Under the pieces are notes generated by a model. It saw only the letters and a program-made list of their open reading frames with translations. It was not told the DNA's origin and ran no database searches. Of a stretch of DNA of 64,000 bases, positions 50,801 through 61,905 are shown in pieces. Positions within the stretch are counted from its first letter, which is position 1, and every line of letters begins with the position of its first letter. Where the stretch lies: assembly GCF_003369915.1 (NCBI RefSeq), contig NC_046676.1, positions 22,488,001 to 22,552,000 of the forward strand, in the 5' to 3' direction. Source of the stretch: Drosophila miranda (taxonomy: Eukaryota > Arthropoda > Insecta > Diptera > Drosophilidae). The translations under genes were made by a program, and so were the position numbers.

Positions 50801-50843
50801 TTACCCAATGCATCACAGGGCGCTCCTCGGTGCAGACGCCCAT
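37104..50843 (-). CDS. ap: Apterous, LIM-homeodomain selector transcription factor
   Basis: Eight coding exons in transcript order are 50843-50805, 47450-47239, 47176-46960, 46449-46310, 38268-38095, 38029-37773, 37534-37338 and 37277-37104. All phases agree and give 469 aa, the length I recall for D. melanogaster Ap. The start is MGVCTEERPVMHW. LIM domain 1 covers about residues 148-206 (CAGCGRQIQDRFYLSAVEKR onward) and LIM domain 2 about 210-270 (CSRCLASISSNELVMRARNL), both with the zinc ligands intact. A basic linker QKGRPRKRKPKD precedes the homeodomain (about 367-426, helix 3 WFQNARAKWRR). Ap binds Chip through its LIM domains and specifies dorsal wing identity, muscles and interneurons. 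Large introns of 8.0 kb (38269-46309) and 3.35 kb (47451-50804) are probably regulatory. Confidence 0.97.
38654..38697. repeat. Degenerate (CGTCTT)n hexanucleotide tract
   Basis: About seven units of a CGTCTT/CGTTTT repeat with drift toward T at the right end. Confidence 0.85.
39100..39182. repeat. Degenerate (CCCGTT)n hexanucleotide tract
   Basis: About thirteen units of a six-base period, CCCGTT with variants CCTGTT, CCCGTC and CTCCGT. It makes an apparent Pro/Val reading frame that is not a gene. Confidence 0.85.
42979..43011. repeat. (AGC)n trinucleotide repeat in ap intron
   Basis: About eleven perfect AGC units. Confidence 0.9.
44772..44811. repeat. (AGC)n trinucleotide repeat in ap intron
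   Basis: About thirteen perfect AGC units, longer than the copy near 43,000. Confidence 0.9.
45072..45210. repeat. (GACACA)n and (GATCCA)n hexanucleotide tracts
   Basis: Two neighbouring six-base-period tracts: ACAGAC/CCGACA units at 45072-45129 and GATCCA/GACCCA units at 45170-45208. Confidence 0.85.
45756..45808. repeat. (CCACGT)n grading into (CGACGT) and (CTTCGT)
   Basis: A six-base period is kept while the unit changes along the tract, which suggests slippage plus point mutation. Confidence 0.85.
46270..46297. repeat. (GGCTTT)n tract next to the LIM1 exon
   Basis: Four units of GGCTTT end 13 bp from the 5' splice site of the LIM1-coding exon, inside the intron. Confidence 0.85.
48835..49074 (-). 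other. Unassigned 79-codon open frame inside ap intron
   Basis: The frame has a non-repetitive composition (for example LWDLLDFKRTKFPVQWLMLN and RYYILNILRQSDPTTVFLG), unlike the simple-repeat frames around it. It ends at a stop at 48835. No upstream splice site or promoter is obvious, and I do not recognise the protein. It may be chance or a relic of a mobile element. Confidence 0.2.
49785..49915 (+). mobile_element. Degenerate interspersed-repeat relic
   Basis: The stretch AGAGGGTATTACGATG, then CATTTCCGACCGTATAAA, then ATATTCTCTTGATCAG resembles a very common Drosophila interspersed repeat with the order GGTATT, TTTCCGACC, TATAAAGTATATATATTC and TTGATCAGCAT. No open frame or terminal repeat is preserved. 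The family name is not assigned. Confidence 0.45.
50497..50530. repeat. (GGCTAT)n hexanucleotide tract
   Basis: About five units of GGCTAT ending in GGCTTT, 275 bp from the first coding exon of ap, inside the adjoining intron. Confidence 0.85.
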
Positions 50844-51660
50844 GTGCGTCTTTTGGAATGACACGAGGTCTATTTCCAAGGATGATTTCTGTCTGGCGTG
50901 GTATGTTGCTGTTACTGTATGTTCGTAGTCCGTTGGCTTCTGCTTCTGCTTCCGCCTTCTGTCGCTGCTATCTGGTGGCAATCCGACGGAGGAAGTTTCG
51001 ATGCTACGTTGGTCCTGGGTAGTCCTCTGCGCTTAGCTATTTACGGTATTTATGATTCACATGAACTTGATAGAACACTGGACACTTGTCGCATAGACGT
51101 GGGTGATTGTTGTTGGCATTTATTTACGATCGGTTTGGCAGTCGAGAACACTGTGAACGTTGTGTTGTTCACCCAAAGGTTCAACCACTTAAGAAAACCT
51201 TGCCTGCATATTATTCATATCCGTAAGCAAGCCGTTGGCGTCGTCGTCAGCAAGGAGGCTGCTTCAAGAGTATGCATCTACTATGACGAATTTAAAACCT
51301 TAAATACGTTTCTTTTTATATTTGTAGGTATTATTTATTTAATTTATCTATTTTTTTCAGCATGAAGGTAATTTAAGGAACATTAGGGTCACACACGAGC
51401 ACGCACAACACACTCACACTTGACTTTTCGGCAGGTAGGATGATTGGGAGACACGACGATGGCTTCCAAACGGACGCGTTCCTGGCCGCACAGGCGTAAC
51501 CGAAATGTAGATGTTGGGACGACAGCGGCAACGAGATGCCGACACCGGTTGCAATGTCAACGACGGGCAGAGTTCCAAATTAATTTATGACATTAATTTA
51601 CGAGACAGCGCGAGAATGGCACTCCAAATCCAAATTGAGTGGTAGTGGTCGGTTTTTGCC

Positions 51661-51719
51661 CTGGGTCTGGGTCTTGCCCTGGGCCTGGGCCTGGTTTGGG
51701 GTCGGGGTCGGGGTCGGAC
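51661..51719. repeat. (GGGTCT/GGGCCT/GGGGTC)n hexanucleotide tract
   Basis: A six-base period with drifting unit, G-rich on the plus strand. Confidence 0.8.
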
Positions 51720-52289
51720 CTTCTCCTGTGTGTTCCTACGGCAGTTCTAGATCCGTGCTACTGATAAGGCATTCAAGAGGCGGATGCGCTCGTTCGGCTT
51801 CTCTGCTTTGCTCTTTACTGCCGGGCAATCCCCGATCGAATGTTAGTTTTTGTTAGTTTCTTTCTCTGTTTTTTGTCGTTGTTCTGTTGCTGCTGCTCCT
51901 GCTGCTGCTGTGGTTGTAGATTGATAACAAAACAAGAAGCTGCTCCGGCGGCTCGATCCCGATGGGTCTGTACGTCTTGTGGAGCAGGCCCCAAAGCAAT
52001 GTTTAGCCGCAAAATGAATTCAAACCAAAAAGAAAACCGCGTTCCGCGGCCGGAACAGTTTTAAAGTGTGGTGCCGCTTACGCGAAGCGACGAAATAAAA
52101 CTCGACTCGGAATCGAATCAGACTCGACTCGAACACTCAATCCGGTGCGGTGCGCTCACAGCTCACAGCACAGCTAACTCGCGCGAATACAAAATATACA
52201 ACCAGTCAACGGAGCTGCGTAACTGGGAATGTTTGTTCAGAACTGAAACAGCAGGAAAACTGCTTTTCAAAAACCTCCCCATGAATGTG

Positions 52290-52560
52290 CGCGCGTATGT
52301 GTGCGAGAGACGTTTGCGTTCGTCTCTGTGTGTGTGTGTGTGTGTGTGCGGTGGCCTGTGTGCGAGTAGTGCCTGCTCGCTCGCACTCCCTCTCGACGGA
52401 AGCGGCTCTCTCTGCAGCAAATGGCGGCGCTCTCAGCTGATTTGTGATTTGCCGCTGCCTGAGAGGGCGTGGTGTGTTGTCAACGTTCCCCCCACACTCT
52501 GCGCAGTGGGCCTGCGACGGTGTTTGGGGCACGATGGCTGGCTGCCAAACATGAATAATG
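52290..52560. promoter_or_regulatory. ap: Candidate ap promoter-proximal or PRE-like element
   Basis: This GC-rich 270-bp block, 1.5 kb upstream of the ap start codon, has clustered GAGAG/CTCTC (GAGA-factor-type) sites at about 52304, 52399 and 52461, a GCCAT (Pho core) on the minus strand at about 52419, and a long GT run at 52326-52347. Such clustering is typical of Drosophila PREs and paused promoters, and ap is a known Polycomb target. The assignment is inference. Confidence 0.3.
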
Positions 52561-54833
52561 CAACAGCAGTCAGCAGAAGCTGAAGCTGAAGCAGAAGCAA
52601 CAAACGGTGGCGGTGACGGTGTCGGTGGCGTACAGTGGGATTTTTCTCCCGATTATTTCGAATAATTCGAAAATGTATTCTTGTAATCTCTCCTCAATTA
52701 GCTACCGATCTACAAATATCCAATTTTATTGAAGCATATTTTTAAAAAACATTAAACCGAAATTCAACGGACATGTGGCAAACGAAATGAAACAATAAAT
52801 TATACCTTTAATACCGTAGGTTTTATGATTTTGGGAGGGTAAAGTCCCCACTGTGAGACGTTGGAAGTGGCATGGTAAAGGCTGAAGGCATCGGCAGCAC
52901 CATCACTTTTTTGGACCTCGACTTGGACCTGGATCTGGGACCCGGACCCATGACAGCAATTTTGCGCTCGCAAAAGATGTTCCTTCGACTGCTACATCCA
53001 AACATACTCTGCACACACACACACTCACACTCATCTATAGTATATACATAAATATATATATTATATTTATATACATACATATGTATGTATGTATATACAA
53101 GCTGCTGTGTCTTTTGTTGTACTTGTTAATGTTGTTGGGGCTTGTGTGTGCGTGCCTTGGGGTCTCCGGAGGCTTCCCCATAGCCCCACCTTCCTATTTC
53201 TCCCGCCGCCACTGCTGTAAACGGCAGAAAGTTTTAAGAAAATCGAGCAGGTCTTATTTATTTAGATTTTTTCTGAGCGCTTTTGCTTTTTTTATTGTTT
53301 GTACTTATGTGTTTATTTTTCTTTTTGGCCTTAAAGTCGTTTCTGCCTGTTCTTCATTGTCGTTGCTTTAAGAAGGCTAACAAAAAACGCGCAAGGTTGG
53401 AGAGGAAGCATGTGCATTGGTTCTTTTCTTTTTTTGATTTTTTTTTTTGCGATATAGTTGACCGATTCACTCTGTCCGATTTTCTTGTAATGTCCATGGT
53501 TGTGATGCATGGAAGGGCGGATGGACCTCCTATCGGCCACAAGGTGAAAACGTTTAAATTATAAACTAATTGTGTGTGTGTGGAGACCACTTACAAGTAT
53601 ACATATATGTATGTAGTATGAGAGTGCTCTTCATATTTCATATTTTCATATGGACTGAATGCATCTGAGGCCTGGTCCCCGTCATTGTCTTACCGAAGCA
53701 GCAACAAAGGGAAGAAAATCAATTAAACGAGTTGATAGATGCTTTCAAGTTGACAATGTGATTTTTATGCCACAATGGCACCGCTGCAGCGAAAGCTTGA
53801 GTTGTCGCTGGGGAGGGAGGTGGGATGGATATGGATGGTGCGCCTTGTCTGCCTCTGGCATCGTTCTCGTTGGCTGTCATTGAGTTTCGCATTTCAGAAT
53901 AAAAATTCAAAAGTAAAGTGCTCGATGTGTTGTGGATGTTTGCTGAAGATGCCTCGCGGAATGAGGGAATGAGTGGTGAGCAGGAAAAGGGGCACCTGGT
54001 TCGTGTGTTTGTGTATCCATATGACCATGTTGCCGCCTCACTGTATGTACATATGTACATACATATGTGTATACTCGTATCCAGGGGAAAACGCAACTAT
54101 TTATACATATATGTATTGTAATTCTATCCTAGCTAGCTGATTCATTTGTGTAAACAATGTATGTTCATATTATAGTGGAATCTGTTAAAATGGAAAGCCA
54201 CAAATTGGAGCTGTTCTTGGTAATTTTATATTTCATTAAAAGTTGCTTAGTTCAATTTTTGATTTAATATAATCTATGTTTCATAGAAGAATAAACTATT
54301 CATTATATTCTAATGAATCCCTGCACACAATTGAATCCGTCTTACATTGAACATTACTATGTGATGGAAAAATATCCATAAAAATACACAATTTCGAAGA
54401 TTGTCCTTCATTAGGCAATCTAGGAAATCTAGAGTTATAAATTTGGGAGCTCTGAATGTAGTTTTTCAGGTACCAACATCTGGAAACTTTCATGGAAAAT
54501 TAAACACTGATGCATTGTTCCTGTTAGTGGACTTTAAATGAAATCTTCACAGCGACAATATGTTTTACAGGGTTTTTTTGGTTCACCTGTACTTATACGA
54601 GTACATTGAAGTTTTATACACCTATTTTATATAATTTTTAATAATTTGCGTGCTATGGACTGGTATAAATATGTAAATATGTATATAGGAGGGGTCTTAT
54701 ATGACATTTGGAGAACTTTCAGATCGCCCCTGTGCCGTGTGCATTCAATCCGGCAATTGTCGAGTACAACAACACACACATCCTACAAAAACAATGTGCT
54801 GAAATCCTTTGCAAGCTCTCTTCCTGCTCCCTC

Positions 54834-54910
54834 CTTCTCTCTCTCTCTCTCTCTCTCTGTTTTCCTTTTCTTTCAGATACTCGTACTAGTACTCGTACTC
54901 GTACTCGCAG
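54834..54910. repeat. (CT)n followed by (ACTCGT)n tract
   Basis: About twelve CT units are followed by a CT-rich spacer and about five ACTCGT/ACTAGT units. Confidence 0.85.
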
Positions 54911-55018
54911 TTGCTTTTTACATTTTTCTTGCAGCTTAAAAGTGTTGAATGTCTGCGGAAAGATACAAAGGTGGTGTTGTCGGCGACGTTGCCGTTGTCC
55001 CGTCCGGCCCTTCGGCAT

Positions 55019-55074
55019 GCACATCTACATCCACGTCCACGTCCACATCCACATCCCCATCCCCATCCATCCCA
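55019..55074. repeat. (CCACAT/CCACGT/CCCCAT)n hexanucleotide tract
   Basis: About nine units with a steady six-base period. Confidence 0.85.
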
Positions 55075-56761
55075 GCATTCAGCCTCTCCACCGCCGTCGC
55101 CATTGCTGACTGGCTGGCCCCGGGACACGCTCTTCAATATTTTCTGTGCCGCGCTGCTGTACATGAAGTCTGCATTTTTTATTGCCCATACCCCCTGCAT
55201 AACAGGGTATTCGGAGTATGATCTATTAGTGAGGATTTTGAACAATCTACAGTCATACTTATTGAAGCAAAATACAAAGAATGTAACAAGTATATCGGAA
55301 GTTACCTCCTTTTAGGGATATTTTCTATTTTATTTGACTTTTTCGAATATCTGAAAGACTACAAAATTAAGAGCTAACAACTGGGTATCAAGCAGTCGGG
55401 TTCTCAGGCACAGATTTGATTTGTTTCTGGGGAACGAGCTTCTGGCATTCTGGCATTCAGTAGCAGCAGCTTCCTGGCCCGTTTTGTATTGGGTGTGGCA
55501 GCTGGATGAACCCACAACCATCCTGGCCCATCGCTATCCTCCCCCTCACACACACACACATACACCCATACGAGGAACAACGAGGCCGAGACTTGAGTTT
55601 ACTTGTCTTTTGCGTTGAATTTGCCATTTCAACTTTTTGTTTAGTAGCGCTCCTCACGTTTGGGTTTTCGGGTTGTGCTGTTTTTAAAAGGCTTTCGGGA
55701 GCGAGGGCTCTAGTTTTGCGTGCAAAGAGTCTCTGTTGCCGCTCCTCCTCCTCATCCTCCTGCTGTCCCGCTGCTGCTACGAGTATTTGAGTGCAGTGCC
55801 AAAGCGCAGCACTTGTGTAACAAGCAAACACACCCACACAAGATACACACACACACACTCACACACTCTCACACTTGCACTCACATGAACATACATACAG
55901 CCCGACGAATGGAAACGTAATATCGGATTTTCGTATTTACGCAACTGTGGTTCCACCTCACGCCCAGCCGACAAGTCGCCATTGCCATCGCAGTAGTTTT
56001 TGTTGCTCTTCTGTGTACTTTGGAATGCCAAAAGGTTGCTTTGTGGGACACACCCGCACCCACACCCACACCAATACCAACATCCATACACACAGACTCG
56101 TACTGTGGTAGTCCTGCCCTGTGATCCTTCGCTCCGCTCCGCTCCGCTCAGCTCCACTCCTCTCCTGTCCAACGACCCCTTGCTCCGTTACGCACACAAA
56201 GCAGCTGCTGCAACAACAAATAAAACAGCACACCGCACTCGAAGTGAAACGTAAACTTTGACAGCCATGCCGATGCGGTAGGGGCGGGTGGCCGAAGGGA
56301 GTGAGGGTTTGAGCAGGTCCTCGCCAATCTCCGTCTTCCAGCCAGCCCGAAGGCCATCCTACACAGCGGTGTGCATCGTCAGGGGGCTGGTGCTGTGGGG
56401 GCTTATGGGGGAGACAGAGACAGGCACGGCACAGAGCAAGACTAGAAGAGAAGCACTGCGCGCTAACGTTGTGTTTTTGCCGAGCTTCAAAGCGAAAAGG
56501 TTTTTATGTTTCTTTATGTGGGCGCTGGCAAAAGGATTTCCAACTCACGCTCCCCTCTACCGACGCCCTGCATCTCGACTCTTCTTCACCACCTCCAACT
56601 GCCTGCAGAGCCATCAAAGTTAAATAGACAGAAAATTGTGTACAATTTTCTGAGCCCGGATTTTTCAATTCGTTGCCTAGAATCATTGACTGAGCGACTG
56701 AAAGGCAAAGAGCGTGTGTCTTTGAGCCCGCACAAGTGTGCGATGAAAGGCGAGGCCTTCG

Positions 56762-56803
56762 GTCCAGGTCCCTGTCCCGGTCCCGTTCCCGGTCCCGGTC
56801 CCA
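56762..56803. repeat. (GTCCCG)n hexanucleotide tract
   Basis: About seven units of GTCCCG/GTTCCC. Confidence 0.85.
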
Positions 56804-59800
56804 AGTGCTTGGTCCACAATCATCGAAGAGGGGAAACACATGACGCCGCAGAGGGGGTTCTGTTTCTGTAGACCCAATAATAACGTAATATTCGGTGGTT
56901 GATGGATCCGATCTGAAATGGGGAGGCGCGAAGAGAATGCGAGGCTAAATTTGCCAAAGGCTGTCGGTCATATTAATAATATTAGCTCGTAATAAACTAA
57001 TACAGATTATTCCATCTCATATCTCTCAAAAACTCATTAAGACTTTTGAAAAATAATTTAAAGCTATGTGGTTGTTGCTATTTTGGGTATTCGATTCTAA
57101 GAGACGGCTAAAGCTGTTTCAGATTATTTATATTTACATTCTACTACGAAATTCTTCCGACTGGTCGTATACACAATATTATGTACTACGGCTGGAATCG
57201 CGGTATTCGATAAATCCGCAAGGCCCTTTGTAGCCAACATGCTTATGAATCTATGAATATGCATTTTTATGTATATATGTATGTATGTATATCAATTATA
57301 AGCGGTATATCCAATCAGTTTTTGAACGATTAGAATATCAAGAAACAAGAATAAAAGGCCATAGCTAAAGCTTGCAAGTCGGTATATGGCAATGAAGTCC
57401 GATTTTTAGACAAGAATAAATAACCAATAAAATGACAGCTGTTTGAGTTTAGTGGCAATATCCTAAGAAATATAAATATTAAGCTATTTTGTTTCTACAT
57501 ATCTACCCACATATCTTAGATTAGCTCCAAAAATGTTAAAAAAAAAGTATTCTCACAAAGTCACTTGTCAGACTTTAACAGTCTAGTACTAATTACAGCT
57601 TTATCCAGGTGTCTTTACTGACTTGCTGTGGAACCTGAGAGTGTCGTCCCACGAATAAGCTTAAATTTATTAAATTAAATATATTTTAAATCACTAAGGA
57701 CTGTAAATATTAATTAGTACATAATATCCTAGAAACCCGTGACCGAGGCCTTCTTTTTAAATCCACGTAAGCTGCTCATAGATCATAACAAGGAAGATCG
57801 TGAAACGCGATATGTTGCCCTTAGTTCTGACAAAACCAAATCAAATCCGATGCCGACAGTCTCCGCCCTAGACCCGGCTATAATAGGTAAAGTTTAACGA
57901 GCGTGCGCTGTATTCCATTCCGGGTTAAGCTTCTGTAAATGGTCAAAAAATTACATCTATGGCCGCGGTGTGCGTGCGAACCGAAACCGACATGGAGAAA
58001 GGCTGAGAGAGCACCCCCTTCCCGTCCTTGGCAACTGCCCCGCTGCGTACCCGTGCGTGTAACGCATCTGAAGTGATTTGTAAACAAATTAAAGGCGTGC
58101 ACGTGTCAGTCTCGTTAAACTTCCACTCCCCGGCGGTCACCGTGTAGATGTGGATGTGGATGCGGTCGAGGTTGGGGATGCGCGTGCACCTCCGCCTGAT
58201 ACCGACTACAATGCAGCTTTGTGGCGCAACGGGCTTTGCGGTTTCTGTGCTGAGGTGAGGTGAAGCGAGGTAGGAGAGCAGAGGGGAGAATTGCCGTGTT
58301 CGCCTTCATCCTGATCCTGGCCCTGATTTAACGCTCATAAGCGTATTGTAATTATCAGTTTCGTAATCAGGGACCTCTGTCATTGGTGGGTGGTGCAGAG
58401 TTGAAGTCGAGTGGTATCGCTGTTTGTTGCTTTAACCTTTGAAATGCCCCGAGACCCGACCACCCGCTCCACCCCTTGGCGGCAAGCCATCGACTCTCTG
58501 AAGATTATCAATTATGGCACGTGGTGGAAAACATAGTCGAGTGGTTGAGTGCATTAATACAATACATATATTTGTATACGTATTATGCAAAATATTCTCT
58601 TTGTAGTATTGTGTTGGTAGCACGAGGACTTTGAAATCGATGCAAACATCTAAGTAGGAAAGCCTCTTTAATTCTACTAAAACATCCAAGCAGACATCGC
58701 ACTATGGCAATTGAGGACTTTTGATTCTCTCGCAGATGAATCGTCCCAATTTAAAAATTTTCACCGAATTATACTGAGTAATGCAATATTTAATAACAGA
58801 TAAATGGTTGCGCATTGTAGAAAAATGGATATGATATATGTATGTACATATCGGCTTACTAGAATACTTAATATAATATTCACTGCGAGTATTCAAAATA
58901 TACAATACTAGTAGTACTGATAATGAATTTGAAAGTTTCAATTCTCTTTAATCTGAGTCTAATGAAAATTAATAAAAGTCGTGATCTAACATTTGTAGAG
59001 AATAAAAATATCTAACATTCATAGGACTATTTTAATAAGCTGGATTTTGGAAAACTAAAAGATCTAGAGTAACAAGCCCTGATTGCATCGGAAAGCAGAA
59101 GAGTATTCTTATTTTGAATTACTCGCTCATAAAAGCGATCAGTTAGAAAAATGCTATTTGGGATCCAATGGTGTACCTTAATCAATGCAGTATAGAAAAA
59201 CCGAATACAAAATATTTAAAGTAATTTTATTCTTTCAATAATCGAGTGCTACCACCGACTTATAGGGTCTTGGGTTTCTGTGTCTGTGTACTTACCCTAA
59301 AGAATATGATCAAAGTATTTCACACCTAATACCGATTCCAGGGCTGCTAATGCCTTGGGCAAAGCTCGAGCATACCCAAAAAGTACGCCTCCAAATGATG
59401 AGGCCATGGAGGCGGTCGGGCCGCCAGTCTTGCCGCAGTATCACGCTGCGTTGGCGTTTCGCCTACACCAGCCACGAACAAAGAGACGGGACGGGGCAGA
59501 CGCCATTGGCAAACAATGTGTGTGTTGCAATGAACAAAACTCTCACCTACGCCTTGAAGACTCTGCCTCCCTGCCTACACCATGGTGCTTCCGTAGTATG
59601 CATATAATCAATGCAAACAAAAGGGCTCGATTTATATGCTATACTGATTAACAGCACAGTCTTAAATACTTTTTATGAACTCACCGTCAAAACAAAAAAG
59701 TCAACCAAACACATGGGAATAGGATACAGAAACGTTCCTCAAAGACGGCAAGGTAAAAGTGTTCGCAAACCGAGTCTCACTCCCAGTTCCAGATAGAAGA

Positions 59801-60693
59801 CCCAGGAATTTTTACGCAGAACAATGTCAACATATCGCTTCCGTTTGTCAGGCAATATTCCGCAGTATTGCTGCGGATCGGCGCTGGACCCAGGCTCAGG
59901 CCCAGGCCGGCCAAGCGACGCCAAAATGTTAAAAATTACCACTTAATTGGATCGCCCCCAAATGGGACAACGACAACCACCCAGAGCTTGAGACACACGT
60001 TAGGTTTTTGTTTTCGTATCCCTACAGCAGCGCGATAAGCATCTAATTTATGGCTACGCCTATTTCGTGTGATCTCGGGACAGAACCCATCCCGGCCTGC
60101 ATGTGGCATGTAGCAGGTAGCAGGACCTGGCTGGAGCGTCTGTGTCTCGCTTCCCAAGTCCTGCCAACACATTCGAGTGAAATATTTTTGTATTTAATAA
60201 ACGGGCTACCGAATTTCGCATTTCCTGCCCCCGACAGGTAATTCGATTTCATGTCTCCTATAATTTGGCGGGCAATTTGACTAACGCATCAATGTCATTA
60301 CGATGAAAAGGATTTCCTTGGAGCCCATGCTCTTCCATAATTTTTGAGGAACGCAAGGGGAACGAACCCAACCTCCCCTCATACGTGATGGCATCTCCGT
60401 GTGCTGGGTCGGGGGCTCCACCAAATCCCACGAATTTGAGAATAGGAAATGGCCACGGATCCAAAAGCCGGCAGTGATCGTGCAGAATTTGTATTCGAAG
60501 TTCGAACAATCAATGATATGTTGACGATTTAATTTAACGCTGACGCATGCAAAGACCCAGCAGCCCACAAACCGATGATGGACAAAGGCCAGAAACTGGA
60601 GCTGGAACTGGTTTGAGGGCCTAAGACCAGTAGCAAACGGAAGAAGGCCCGTCCCGACCACTCCGCCTCAGCTACAAAGTAACTTAATTTACA

Positions 60694-60750
60694 CCAGCAG
60701 CAGCAGTGGCAGCAGTGGCTGTGGCTGTGGCAGTGGCAGTGGCAGTGGAA
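60694..60750. repeat. (AGC)n and (GGCAGT)n tract
   Basis: Short AGC run merging into GGCAGT/GGCTGT hexamers. Confidence 0.8.
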
Positions 60751-61863
60751 GCGTGGGGCGACACCCAAGAAAGTGTCATACAATTGTTGCTTGGTTGGGC
60801 CTGACGTGCCCATGACGCGGCCACAATTATTGTTTCTATGGCTTATAACTTTTTTATGGCCATGCACAAGCGAGTACTCGTACATCCATGATGTGTACTT
60901 ACAGAAATATGTACATATGTATGTACGTGCATCATTGTTGGTCGGGGTGCCCCATTGTTATTGTGTATTGTCCGCGACTTTATTCACACTTTCTTTCGAA
61001 CCTTTCGGTCGGACTTGGCCGGGCCTCAGTTTATTGTGATTTACTTTTCTTTGAAGCGCTTTATCGCCCGTAATCACAACAAAGTCACACTACAAATACA
61101 AATACAAATACGAGTACGGTTCGGACAATGAGAGCGAGAGTTGGGCCTTTGCAGGCAGCTGCTGTCTCCCATCACCCATCCGGCTAGCTAGAAAGTACCT
61201 TCGCCGAGTGATGTCATCTGGAACTGGAGCGGTGGACAGCAGACAGCAGATAGCCAGCGGGTGTTGTGGTGGCACTCGTTTAAGCCAACTAATTACAGCT
61301 TGTTGGCACCAAACAAATCCAAAATGCAAATGCACGCCCCCCATCCCGCCTCCCGCGCCACCGACGTTTATTGAGATGTCAAAGACGGCTTGACGAAAAG
61401 CAAGTATGACGTTTATTTAATTCGGAGTAATGATTTCATCGCGCGCCGTGTAATCGATAAGCATCTGCAGGCAAACAAAAACAGCACCAACAAACACCAG
61501 CAACAACAGCAACAGGGGTACACGGGTACACTGTGGCAACATACTAATACGTACGTACGTACCCGTATGCCGCCCGGCAAGCACTTGAGATAATCGCCTC
61601 AGGGTTGTTTCCGGGCTGTTGCTACCAAGAGACCTGTGTACGTGTACGAACGCCTGCCCTCGCAGCAAAAGCGATCCTGTAATTTTGTTGGGCGCGCGCT
61701 CGCGAATGTCCTTTATGGGCACCCAAGCAGTGGCAGGAGCAGCAGCAGAACCAGGACAAAGGCCATTGTTGTTCATGTCGATTATTATCGCGGCAATGAG
61801 CAAAACTATTGCCGACACATGTATCCGTTTATTTGTCATGACTTTTCCCTTATCGACCGACCC

Positions 61864-61905
61864 TCGAAGCCGGTCCCCGTCCCCGTCCCAGTCCCCGTCC
61901 CAGTC
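61864..61905. repeat. (CCCGTC)n hexanucleotide tract
   Basis: About six to seven units of CCCGTC/CCAGTC. Confidence 0.85.

Noticed and set aside
50844..50981. In-frame 46-codon N-terminal extension of ap
   Set aside because: The frame is open upstream of MGVCTEERPVMHW, but the known Ap protein begins at this Met and the reconstructed length of 469 aa then matches; the extension is more likely 5' UTR.
59350..59651. Two overlapping open frames of 85 and 98 codons 5' of ap
   Set aside because: They are less repetitive than neighbours, but no ATG in good context, splice partner or known domain is visible.
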